Positions 1 to 6,944 of a stretch of DNA of 34,683 bases are shown piece after piece. A program made the position numbers and the translations under genes. The notes below the pieces were generated by a model. The model had not been told where the DNA came from and searched no databases. It saw only the letters and a list, made by a program, of their open reading frames with translations. The stretch is taken from NCBI RefSeq assembly GCF_000227725.2, contig NZ_MU255056.1, positions 717,242 to 751,924 on the forward strand, written 5' to 3'. Position 1 is the first letter of the stretch. Every line of letters begins with the position of its first letter. Source of the DNA: Thiorhodospira sibirica ATCC 700588. Lineage in GTDB: Bacteria; Pseudomonadota; Gammaproteobacteria; Ectothiorhodospirales; Ectothiorhodospiraceae.

Positions 1-103
1 TTTTTGCGAATCTTCTTGCTGCATTTCTAGGGCATGTGGGCCACTTCCTAGAAAAAATCGTAGGTTAAGCCATTACGCGATTAATTTCCAAACAGCCTCT
101 AAG

Positions 104-720
104 GAAATCAACGCCTCCCTTGGCGATCATGATCTGATGCTGCGTGAAGGCCGTATGGTGGACGCCAGCATGATTGCTGCACCGAGCTCGACCAAAACAC
201 CGACAACAAGCGCGACCCGGAGATGCATCAGACCAAGAAGGGCAATCAGTGGCACTTCGGCATGAAGGTGCATATCGGTGTTGACGATGAAATTGGGCTG
301 ATTCACCGCTTGGAAACCACCGCCGCCAATACGCATGACCGTGAAGTCAGCCATAAGCTACTTCACGGACACGAGCGTCGTGTCTTTGGTGAGGCAGGCT
401 AGCGCGGTATTGAAAAACGCGCAAAACACAGCGAGCGCTCAGTGGATTGGTATATCGCTGAGCGAGCGGGTAAGCGCAAGGAATTTGACCCAGACAGCGC
501 TCAAGCAAAGCTTGAAAAGCTCAAGGCTCAGATTCGCGCCAAGGTAGAGCATCCGTTTCGATACATCAAGCGCGTATTTGGCGACTCCAAGGTTCGCTAC
601 CGAGGCCAAGCGAAGAATCGCAACCGTTTTTACGGGCTGGCTGGCTTGACGAACCTGATGATCGCGCAGAAGTTGTTACCCGCATCGGGTTACTACGCCC
701 GAAATCCGTCGATTAGGCGG
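104..720 (+). pseudogene. Broken IS5-family transposase
   Basis: Conceptual translation across two frames gives an IS5-type DDE transposase: a segment with [19 protein letters not shown] (frame 2), then [19 protein letters not shown] (frame 1), then a C-terminal part ending in GLAGLTNLMIAQKLLP. A one-base loss in the A-run near 193-197 shifts the frame. A TAG at 400-402 replaces the codon expected between GEAG and RGIEKR. The N-terminal third is absent or unrecognisable upstream of about 104. The remnant reads on into unrelated sequence to a stop at 843. It cannot encode an active transposase. Confidence 0.8.
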
Positions 721-749
721 TTTTCGGGCCAGAAAGCCGCGCACAATGG

Positions 750-1208
750 CCGAAATATGACCATAAATCGCAGTCAAATGATGTTGAGAAGCATTTGCGA
801 AAATGGCGTGGTTTCAAACCAGCGTTATTCAGACCTTCCTTAAAAGACCAACAGCGCCATTATGTGGTTTTCCTGCCGGATACCGATGCCTATGATGACT
901 TCCGGTCAACCCACTTTCAGACCCTGCATGACCAACACTGGCAGATTGAGCAATACCACCGCATGATCAAACAGCTCTGCCATATCGAGAAATTCCAGGT
1001 GCGCGGTAAGGTGCCGATACGCAATCCTATCTTTGCCGCTTTGTGCAGTTATGTCCACCTCCAGCAGATGAAGTTCGTTGACATGATCAGCAATGCTTAC
1101 CCATGGCAATGCCATTTGTACACCCAGGTAGTCGCCGCTTTCGTCCGCAACTTCATGCAAGGTAAGCAGCACCTTAACCCACAATTTCAGTCCACCGTCA
1201 ATGCGTAA
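750..1208 (+). pseudogene. C-terminal fragment of a DDE transposase (IS701/IS4-like)
   Basis: The open frame ending at the TAA at 1206-1208 contains HWQIEQYHRMIKQLCHIEKF and GKVPIRNPIFAALCSYVHLQQ. This is the region around the catalytic glutamate in IS701/IS4-like transposases, followed by the usual short C-terminus. The N-terminal and central parts with the two catalytic aspartates are missing, and no start codon with a ribosome site precedes it. It abuts the IS5 remnant, so one element probably inserted into or recombined with the other. The family name is from memory of motif style and is less certain than the transposase call. Confidence 0.6.
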
Positions 1209-1232
1209 GTCCTAAATCAGGTACTGGTGGAA

Positions 1233-1252
1233 ATACCCGGCGATCCGGGTAT
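1233..1252. repeat. Perfect 8-bp stem-loop between IS remnants
   Basis: ATACCCGG (1233-1240) and CCGGGTAT (1245-1252) form a perfect stem with a 4-base loop. It lies about 17 bases beyond the tnpB-side repeat end at 1269. No T-run follows on either strand, so a terminator role is not supported. Confidence 0.5.
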
Positions 1253-1268
1253 CAATCTGGCTATGCCT

Positions 1269-1385
1269 ATTCTGCTGCTAAAAACCTGAACAAAGTTGCT
1301 CAGGATAGTTTTTCGGTAATTCGCTCTCCGTTGATAGCGCCCCGAAGGGCGAGCAACTGGAGTCCGGGTTGAGCAGTCCCAACCG
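1269..1385 (-). repeat. 3' end of the TnpB element, likely omega-RNA scaffold (copy A)
   Basis: This 117-base block covers the last codons of tnpB and the element's right end. A close second copy lies at 3000-3115. On the minus strand it contains a GGTTG/CAACC hairpin and a 5-bp hairpin closed by a TTCG tetraloop (1338-1351). In studied TnpB systems the guide RNA scaffold is transcribed from the 3' end of tnpB into the right end, and the flanking sequence acts as guide. By that logic the guide here would read leftward from about 1268. Transcription and the exact end are inferred. Confidence 0.55.
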
Positions 1386-2684
1386 GAGGCGCTCAGTCCG
1401 TTCCAGCAAGATCGCCTTGACCCGCTTGAACGGGGTAAACCGCTCAATGTCCGGGTCTGATAACCTCGCCAGCACGTTTCGCGCAGCGTTTTGGTCTGCC
1501 TGCAACACAACCCCGTCGGAACAGTAAAATTGATCCCCTTGCCGTTTGCCGTCAAGACATCCAGTTCGAGAATCCATTTGCGATGTGTAAGCAGGATTAA
1601 CGAGAACGACCGTCGAACCTCGACGGCTTGAAACACTGTCAAGTGCTTGGGCAATAACACCTTTCGTCCAGATTGCCAGCCGACGATTGGCATTCTTGCC
1701 GAAGGACTTGCTCGCCATGGGGGCGGTTAAATCTTCTGCCGCGATCACGGCGGCTTTATCGACCACCTTGTGAACGGATTGAAATACGATGTCGCGGATG
1801 CGCGCATGGGTTTTGCTCATCTGCCGGTTGAGCTTCTTGCGCCCCAAGTTGAACTGGCGAATGTGTTGACGCTTGCGCGGGTTGCGGGTGTTGTTGGCGA
1901 GTGCCCGCAGCTTGGCGCGACGCTGGTATTTGATCTTGAGTTTGTCGGAGGTGTCGGTGAGGATCGCGCCTAGTTCCTGGCCGTGGTGGTCGCCGTCGGA
2001 ATCGACCAAGACTTCGGAGTAGCCTTTATTAACACCCAATGTTTGTGTGCCGCAATCTTGCTTGACTTCAACATCGACGGTGTAATGCACCTCAATACGG
2101 TCATCGTCTTTGATGATAATGCGCAGGGTGCCGGTCGGCTCAACGGTGGTATTCAGTGGAATGGCGATGCGTTGACCTTTCACCAAGCCGGGAATTTTGA
2201 TCCAGGCGCGCCCACCCCGTTGAAAGGTGGTGTAGTTATCCGAGCGCACGACAATCTGGTTGTGCGTGTGATTGTGACCATGCTTCCAGTGCTTGCGCAT
2301 CACTCGGCGTAAATAAGGATCGTGTACCCAGGCGTTGCCTTTGAGCGCGGTGAACAGGCGTTTTTGTTCGCTCTTGTCCTGGGTGTGACGCAAGATGCAG
2401 CGGCGCGCTTTGACCTTGGCCGCTTCCATAGTGGCGGTGATGTCGCCTTTGGCATCGCGCAGCGTCTCTTTCCAAGCATTGGCCGAGACCGGGAAAACGC
2501 GGCCTTGGCCCAGCCAGGCGTCACGAATCTGGCGGTCGCTTAACCCAACGCCGCCAATCGAGCCAAAACACTGCCAAGTCTCGGAGCGCACCTGCCCGAG
2601 TCGTCGCGCCTGTTCGCGCAACGCCCCGACCTTGCCCTGGTTCGGGCGCTTGGCGTGCAAAATCCGCGTGACTTTCATTCGCAC
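1278..2684 (-). CDS. tnpB: IS607-type TnpB RNA-guided nuclease-like protein, RuvC-I Asp changed to Asn
   Basis: The 468-residue protein has the length and order of TnpB, the transposon-encoded ancestor of Cas12: a basic N-terminal region, then a split RuvC nuclease. The three RuvC motifs can be placed: LGVNKGYSEVLVDSDGD (211-231 region), AAEDLT with E317, and QADQNAARNV with D397. The first catalytic position, normally Asp in G-x-D-x-G, is Asn219 (codon AAT at 2030-2028). The zinc-ribbon area keeps only C376 and C388, as in some subfamilies lacking two CxxC pairs. The start overlaps the tnpA remnant by 10 bases, as in IS607 elements. It may be a nuclease-dead protein or simply a decaying copy. 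Confidence 0.8.
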   Translation of the reverse strand: MRMKVTRILHAKRPNQGKVGALREQARRLGQVRSETWQCFGSIGGVGLSDRQIRDAWLGQGRVFPVSANAWKETLRDAKGDITATMEAAKVKARRCILRHTQDKSEQKRLFTALKGNAWVHDPYLRRVMRKHWKHGHNHTHNQIVVRSDNYTTFQRGGRAWIKIPGLVKGQRIAIPLNTTVEPTGTLRIIIKDDDRIEVHYTVDVEVKQDCGTQTLGVNKGYSEVLVDSDGDHHGQELGAILTDTSDKLKIKYQRRAKLRALANNTRNPRKRQHIRQFNLGRKKLNRQMSKTHARIRDIVFQSVHKVVDKAAVIAAEDLTAPMASKSFGKNANRRLAIWTKGVIAQALDSVSSRRGSTVVLVNPAYTSQMDSRTGCLDGKRQGDQFYCSDGVVLQADQNAARNVLARLSDPDIERFTPFKRVKAILLERTERLRLGLLNPDSSCSPFGALSTESELPKNYPEQLCSGF

Positions 2685-2818
2685 AAATCCTTGGGCTGGC
2701 GAACGGGCATCTCGGCAAAGTCCTCCTTGAGCTTCCCCTCGCGCTCCCAGCGCCGAATTGTCGAGGGTGCTTTCCCGATCCGTTTCGCAAACTCGTTAAT
2801 GCGATATATCTTGCTCAT
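2675..2818 (-). pseudogene. tnpA: IS607 TnpA serine recombinase reduced to its N-terminal HTH
   Basis: The 47-residue frame starts MSKIYRINEFAKRIGKAP and continues STIRRWEREGKL, the MerR-like DNA-binding head of IS607 serine recombinases. Family members are about 200 residues and carry a catalytic domain with a YARVS-type motif after the head. Here about 15 unrelated residues follow and the frame ends inside the start of tnpB. An internal deletion is the simplest explanation. The start at 2818 is chosen because the upstream extension is not family-like. The remaining peptide could still bind DNA, but recombinase activity is lost. Confidence 0.7.
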
Positions 2819-2849
2819 ATAAGCGATTATAGATATTTGCAGAAAAAAA

Positions 2850-2999
2850 TCAAGCAACAGTTTTTAGCTCCATAAACCTAGGAATCTCATCAATATGAGC
2901 GTAGATAATATCTCGGCGTTTTTTGAACGCTTGTATTAAATGCTGCTTGGATAGCTCAACAGCGCGATCCATAAAATCTAGCTTAGTGCGGTCATCAGC
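2850..2999 (-). pseudogene. C-terminal fragment of an unrecognised gene, cut off by the solitary repeat
   Basis: Reading the minus strand from 2999, the frame is open to a TGA at 2850-2852. It contains FMDRAVELSKQHLIQAF then KKRRDIIYAHIDEIPRF. An ATG occurs at about 2961. The composition (helical, charged, no low complexity) looks like real protein, but I do not recognise the family. The frame enters copy B of the repeat at 3000 and meets a stop at about 3009. It is therefore probably a gene tail whose front was displaced by insertion of that element. No clear ribosome site precedes the ATG. Confidence 0.35.
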
Positions 3000-3115
3000 A
3001 TTCTGCTCCTAAAAACCTAAACAAAGTTGCTTATGCGATTTTTAGGCACTTCGCTCTCCGTTGATAACACCCTTGCGGGCGAGCAACTGGAGTCCTGGTT
3101 GAGCAGTCCCAACCG
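3000..3115 (-). repeat. Solitary second copy of the TnpB right end / omega-RNA-like block (copy B)
   Basis: The block matches 1269-1385 over its whole length with scattered substitutions, roughly 85% by eye. No tnpB lies next to it: an in-frame TGA precedes the conserved region. The GGTTG/CAACC hairpin is unchanged. The 5-bp tetraloop hairpin (3068-3081) keeps its stem but has GCAA in place of TTCG, with one G-C pair changed to G-U. Keeping the structure while the protein frame is lost suggests an RNA-level role, or a relic of another element of the same family. Confidence 0.6.
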
Positions 3116-3244
3116 AATGGCCGGTCAACACCGGCAACATGGGCGGTTTCAGCCGTCGAAACCCAGCTTGCGCCATAAAAGTGGCCTCGGCGTTCATCCT
3201 GAACAGAGAACAACTTTGCGATTCGACTTCGACCCCGACCATGG

Positions 3245-3283
3245 AACGCGAAACCTTCGCGTTTGTAGATAACATATCTACAA
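3245..3283. repeat. Two adjacent perfect hairpins
   Basis: AACGCGAA/TTCGCGTT (3245-3252 and 3256-3263, 3-base loop) is followed at once by TTGTAGATA/TATCTACAA (3263-3271 and 3275-3283, 3-base loop). They lie about 130 bases from copy B and could mark the far end of a small non-autonomous element spanning about 3000-3283. The second dyad could alternatively be an operator. Confidence 0.45.
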
Positions 3284-3404
3284 TGGAGAATTCTGATAAA
3301 CAATGAAGAAAAAATAAAGAACTGTTTTTTGCTCTAATCCTTGCCACCCATCACGTTTATGGTAAACGCTAAGGATTCACTGAACTGAGATCATGGAGGT
3401 GAGC

Positions 3405-4337
3405 ATGGGAAGCGTCAAATGCGTGGCAGAAGAAGTGGCCCGAAGTCTGCGCGAAGCGCATCCGGGGTTGCGTAAGACGGTGGTCGACAAACGGGCGCTG
3501 GCTGTTGGATTGATGCTCGAGGGGCAAACGTCGAACACGGTGGAGTTGGCGAACATGTTACCGCTACGCGTGGGGGATCGGCGTTACCGCTGGCGTGGTG
3601 CGCCGAGGAGGGCGCGGCCCATCTCGGTTGGGAGACGCAACGGGGGCTGTTGGAGCGGGTTCGCTCCTGGGTACCGCCGGGGACGCGGGTATTACTCTCA
3701 GCCGATCGGTTCTATCCCGGCGTGGCGCTGTTGGAGTGGCTCCAAGCCCAAGGCTGGAGTTGCCGGCTGCGGCTCAAGGGCCACCTGCGCCTCGACATTG
3801 GGCAGAGCGAGGAGACGACCACGGGGGCACTGGCCCAAAGTGTGCGCGAGCGCTACCTCACTGATGTCGGGCTGTTTGCCTGCGGGGTGCGCACCCTCTT
3901 CGGGATCCTGCACGACCCTGGACATCCACAGCCCTGGATCATCGCGATGGACACCCCACCGACGCCCGCCCGCGTCTTGGATGACGCCGCCCGGTGGTCC
4001 ATTGAGCCGATGTTCTCGGATTTCAAAAGCCGCAACTTCAACCTCCAGCACGCTGATCGTCTGGAGCGCCTCGTCCTGATCATGGTCCTGATCATGGTCC
4101 TGATCATGGTCCTGATCATGGCCCTGTCCATGTATGGGTGTGTGTGCGTGGGACGCGCCGAGGCGCGCGCCGCGCTAACCCCCTTGAAAAAAAGTCCAGA
4201 CTCAACACAACCCCGCGCATGGGACCTTCAGAAAAGCCTCTCGCAGTCCGGTGTCCTGGTTTAAACGCGGCCTGCGCTATCTGCAGCGCTGCCTCCAAAA
4301 CAACATCCCGTTACCCCCTTTTTATGCCCGCGAGTAG
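3405..4337 (+). pseudogene. Broken IS4-family transposase
   Basis: A ribosome site GGAGG lies 5 bases before ATG 3405, and the N-terminus (MGSVKCVAEEVARSL) is intact. After NMLPL the sequence jumps to RVGDR, so a block carrying the first catalytic Asp is deleted. A one-base loss near 3578 shifts the frame. The downstream part (LERVRSWVPPGTRVLL, then ADRFYPGVALLEW) and the glutamate region RWSIEPMFSDFKSRNF are in frame 2. Another shift near 4240 leads to SWFKRGLRYLQRCLQ and the stop at 4335-4337. A 12-bp repeat expansion also lengthens the C-terminal helix. It is inactive. Confidence 0.8.
4073..4132 (+). repeat. 12-bp tandem repeat, four perfect copies plus one degenerate
   Basis: The unit GTCCTGATCATG repeats perfectly at 4073, 4085, 4097 and 4109. 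A fifth unit at 4121 has changed bases. It encodes repeated VLIM inside the transposase remnant, where intact relatives have a single copy. Being a multiple of three, it keeps the frame. The unit contains the palindrome TGATCA. Confidence 0.9.
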
Positions 4338-4458
4338 CTGATCGGTGGTAAGGCTCTTGACCCTGCGGATTGAGGGTTGGATACTTCCACAGGCAAGGTG
4401 GCCTCGGTCTGTTTGGCTTGGCCACCACGATACCGACTGACTTTTACGCAGGAGAGGC

Positions 4459-4878
4459 ATGATGACGACCGACAGTAATGTGAAGGAGTTTATTGAGGAA
4501 ATTAAACTCCGGGTGTTTGATGATCAGTTCATTGATCGCGAGGAGGAGCGCGAGTTGTTGCAGATCGCGATTCAAAAAGGGCTTGGCGTGGATAAAGGGC
4601 TGGCGTTTATCCGTCAGGTAGCGGCGGAAAAGGGCATCGTGGTGGAGCGCGAGGCCAATGATCGGGTGAAGGAGATTCTGGAGCGCTTTGCGGCCAATGA
4701 TGGGGTGGTGGATAAGAAGGAATTTGAGGATGCATTGGCTTTGTATAAGTCCGCGACCAAGGGCAAGATTCCTGATCCGGAAATGAAACGCCGTTTGAAG
4801 CAGTTGATGGTTGATCAGGGCTGGAAAGCGAAGGAAGGCGGGCTGTTTGGTTCCAAGTGGTTTTCAGCCATCAGTTGA
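4459..4878 (+). CDS. Small charged conserved hypothetical protein
   Basis: The 139-residue protein starts after GGAGAG. It is rich in Glu, Lys and Asp and is predicted by eye to be mostly helical, with no signal peptide or membrane segment. The N-terminal half contains DDQFIDREEERELLQIAI, and the middle has FAANDGVVDKKEFEDAL, a D-x-D-like loop reminiscent of EF-hand or TerB-like acidic folds but not diagnostic. It ends in GGLFGSKWFSAIS. I recall similar proteins in sulfur-oxidising gammaproteobacteria but cannot name a function. It is the first intact chromosomal gene after the IS cluster and is convergent with bioF. Confidence 0.75.
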   Translation: MMTTDSNVKEFIEEIKLRVFDDQFIDREEERELLQIAIQKGLGVDKGLAFIRQVAAEKGIVVEREANDRVKEILERFAANDGVVDKKEFEDALALYKSATKGKIPDPEMKRRLKQLMVDQGWKAKEGGLFGSKWFSAIS

Positions 4879-4900
4879 TGGTATTGCCGTGAAACACGGG

Positions 4901-5003
4901 GGCCTGTTCAAGCGGCAGGCGCCCCAGTATGGCTTTAAATCTGGCCGAGTATAACTCGGCGCTCCCAAAAGGCCTACTCAAGCGGCAGGCGCGCCAGTGC
5001 GGC
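4901..5003. repeat. 33-bp direct repeat of the bioF 3' end
   Basis: 4901-4933 and 4971-5003 are near-identical (28 of 33 by eye), 70 bases apart. The right copy holds the last bioF codons (LARLPLE) and the stop. The left copy would encode LGRLPLE in the same direction beyond the stop. It looks like a partial duplication of the gene end. Confidence 0.7.
4944..4960 (-). terminator. Stem-loop between convergent genes, possible bioF terminator
   Basis: GCCGAGT (4944-4950) pairs with ACTCGGC (4954-4960) around a 3-base loop, 14 bases beyond the bioF stop. The minus-strand downstream sequence is CAGATTTAAAG, a weak T-run, so termination is plausible but not strong. The position also suits the plus-strand gene at 4459. 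Confidence 0.4.
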
Positions 5004-6143
5004 CAGCAGATGATCCACATGCGCCTGTTCGTGTGCTGCACTTAAGGTAATTCGCAGTCGGGCGCTGCCCGCAGGCACGGTGGGCGGGCGGATGGCCGGT
5101 ACCAGCAGGCCGTTTTCCAGTAGATAGGCGCTGCATTGCAGCGCCTTTTCGCTCTCACCCAGGATGATGGGCTGGATGGGGGTGTGGCTGTCCAGAAGGG
5201 TTAAACCCAGGGCCTGGGCTTTGCCGCGAAAATATTGGATCAATTCATGCAAATGGGTGCGCCGCCAAGGCTCTTCCTGCAGTAGTTGCAGACTGGTCAG
5301 GGTGGCATGGGCCAGCGCCGGGGGGGAGGCGGTGGTGTAGATGTAGCTGCGGGCGGTTTGCATCAGGTAGGCTATCAAGGCTTCACTGCCCGCCACAAAG
5401 GCCCCGGCGGTACCCAACGCCTTGCCCAGCGTGCCGATCAATACCGGGACTTCATCTTCGCGCAAACCATACTGCGCCACGGTGCCGGCCCCATCCGGGC
5501 CTAGCACGCCGATACCATGCGCATCATCCACCACTAGGGCGGCCTGATGCTGTTGTGCTATCTGGGCTAACTGCGGCAAGGGGGCGATGTCGCCATCCAT
5601 GCTAAACACGCCATCGCTGATGATCAGGGTCGGTGTATGCGCGGTGTCATGTTGACTCAAGCGGCGTTGCAGGTGCGCCAGATCCCGATGCCGATAGCGC
5701 AGCCAGCGCGCCCTGGATAACCTTGCGCCATCCAGCAGCGAGGCGTGATTCAAACGATCCTGTAAAATCAGCCCGCCTTGCGTCATCAAAGCCTGCAAGA
5801 CCCCCAGATTGGCCAGATAGCCCGATGAAAATAACAGGGCTGCCGGGCGTTGCAGCAGGCGCGCCAGGGCCTGTTCCAGGGCATGATGCGCCTGGCTATG
5901 CCCATTGACCAGATGGGCCGCGCCGCTGCCCACGCCGTAGCGCTGTATCCCTTCCACAAAGGCCGCCCTGACTTTAGGATGCTGGGCCAGCCCCAGATAG
6001 TCATTGGCACAAAAAGCCAGCGCCGGCTTGCCGTCGATGATCTGCTCAGGCTGCTGCGCACCGTCCAGCACGCGGCGCTGACGGTATAACCCTTGTACCT
6101 GCCGACGGGCCAGTAATGCAGGAATCTGTTCAAGCGGGTTCAT
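4974..6143 (-). CDS. bioF: 8-amino-7-oxononanoate synthase (biotin synthesis)
   Basis: BioF is a pyridoxal-phosphate enzyme of the alpha-oxoamine synthase family. It condenses pimeloyl-ACP (or -CoA) with L-alanine to form 8-amino-7-oxononanoate. The 389 residues match the family length. Visible motifs are FCANDYLGLA near 45-53, GVGSGAAHLVNGHSQAH at 70-86, VVDDAHGIGVLG at 204-215 with the cofactor-contacting Asp and His, and TLGKALGTAGAF with the Schiff-base lysine K241. No other bio gene is in the window, so bioF stands apart from a bio operon here. It is cytoplasmic. Confidence 0.95.
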   Translation of the reverse strand: MNPLEQIPALLARRQVQGLYRQRRVLDGAQQPEQIIDGKPALAFCANDYLGLAQHPKVRAAFVEGIQRYGVGSGAAHLVNGHSQAHHALEQALARLLQRPAALLFSSGYLANLGVLQALMTQGGLILQDRLNHASLLDGARLSRARWLRYRHRDLAHLQRRLSQHDTAHTPTLIISDGVFSMDGDIAPLPQLAQIAQQHQAALVVDDAHGIGVLGPDGAGTVAQYGLREDEVPVLIGTLGKALGTAGAFVAGSEALIAYLMQTARSYIYTTASPPALAHATLTSLQLLQEEPWRRTHLHELIQYFRGKAQALGLTLLDSHTPIQPIILGESEKALQCSAYLLENGLLVPAIRPPTVPAGSARLRITLSAAHEQAHVDHLLAALARLPLE

Positions 6144-6455
6144 CAGTTTGCGCGGGAAACCCCGGCCGCAAGGCCAAGGAGGGATAGCGCAGCACGCAAA
6201 GCGTGCTCCTGTTCCCGAGGCCTCCTCTTTGGTAGCTTGCTCTCTTTATACATGGATGCTATCTTCATTTTAACCGCCGGGCTGGCGGGGTTAGTCTGTG
6301 GAGAAACTGTAAGTCCGGTGTCTCTTTGAGGCATTTGGCAGGTCTCGGCGAAGCAGAAAGCGCTCAGCAGCAATGCTGGGAATCCCCGTCCTTCCTGCCT
6401 GCCGCGACGCACGCGGCGCAGGCAGGTAGGGCGGAGAGGATGTCAAGTGTGCGAT
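6144..6455. other. Intergenic region bioF-zur with hairpins
   Basis: I see no convincing gene in these 312 bases. GCACGC/GCGTGC with a 3-base loop lies around 6191-6205. A longer imperfect GC-rich hairpin, CCTGCC to GGCAGG, spans 6394-6426 just beyond the zur stop. Neither is followed by a T-run. The bioF promoter should lie here on the minus strand, but no clear -35/-10 pair stands out. Confidence 0.5.
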
Positions 6456-6935
6456 TTAAGGCTCAGCCACCCCCACGCAAGCGCGGCAGATGCCCTGGAT
6501 CTCAAAGATTTGCTGTTGTATGACAAAGCCTTGCTGGTGGATTTTTTGCTGTAATGCGGAGTTGATCCAATGGCCTTTCAATTCCTGAATCTGGCCACAG
6601 GTGCGGCAGATCAGCAAACAGCATTGATGGTGTGTATCCGGCCAGGGACAGCCGACGTAGGCATTCAGGCTTTCGATACGGTGGATGAGGCCCTGTTCCA
6701 GTAAAAAATCCAGGGTGCGATACACGGTGGGGGGTTTGACCATGTGCTCGCGTGAGCTGAGATCGCGGATCAGGTCATAGGCCTTGACCGCTTCATGCGT
6801 CTGCCAGATCTGCGTCAAAACCATCCGGCGCAGGCGGGTCAGTTTGACGCTACGTTGTGTGCATAGGTGTTGTGCGGTTTCCAGCGCCTGATGAATGCAG
6901 CGCTGGTGATTCTGTGGGTTGTCGCAATCGTGCAT
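6456..6935 (-). CDS. zur: Fur-family zinc uptake regulator (Zur-like)
   Basis: The 159-residue protein has a winged-helix DNA-binding half and a metal-binding dimerisation half. The segment KPPTVYRTLDFLLEQGLIHR followed by IESLNAYVGC is characteristic of the Zur branch, rather than Fur or PerR. Two CxxC pairs (CRTC after HHQCCLLI, and CRAC near the C-terminus) form the structural zinc site. Zur normally represses zinc-uptake genes when zinc is sufficient. It starts 9 bases after the EAL/HDOD gene, so the two are probably cotranscribed. No zinc transporter gene is nearby, so the branch assignment rests on motif style. Confidence 0.8.
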   Translation of the reverse strand: MHDCDNPQNHQRCIHQALETAQHLCTQRSVKLTRLRRMVLTQIWQTHEAVKAYDLIRDLSSREHMVKPPTVYRTLDFLLEQGLIHRIESLNAYVGCPWPDTHHQCCLLICRTCGQIQELKGHWINSALQQKIHQQGFVIQQQIFEIQGICRACVGVAEP

Positions 6936-6944
6936 GAGTGTCAG

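Noticed and set aside
3031-3347. Minus-strand open frames over copy B
   Set aside because: They are in different phases, lack ribosome sites, and the phase matching the tnpB end has a stop just upstream of the conserved part.
6143-6412. 89-residue minus-strand open frame between bioF and zur
   Set aside because: No ribosome site, no recognisable protein character, and hairpins run through it. It is treated as intergenic.
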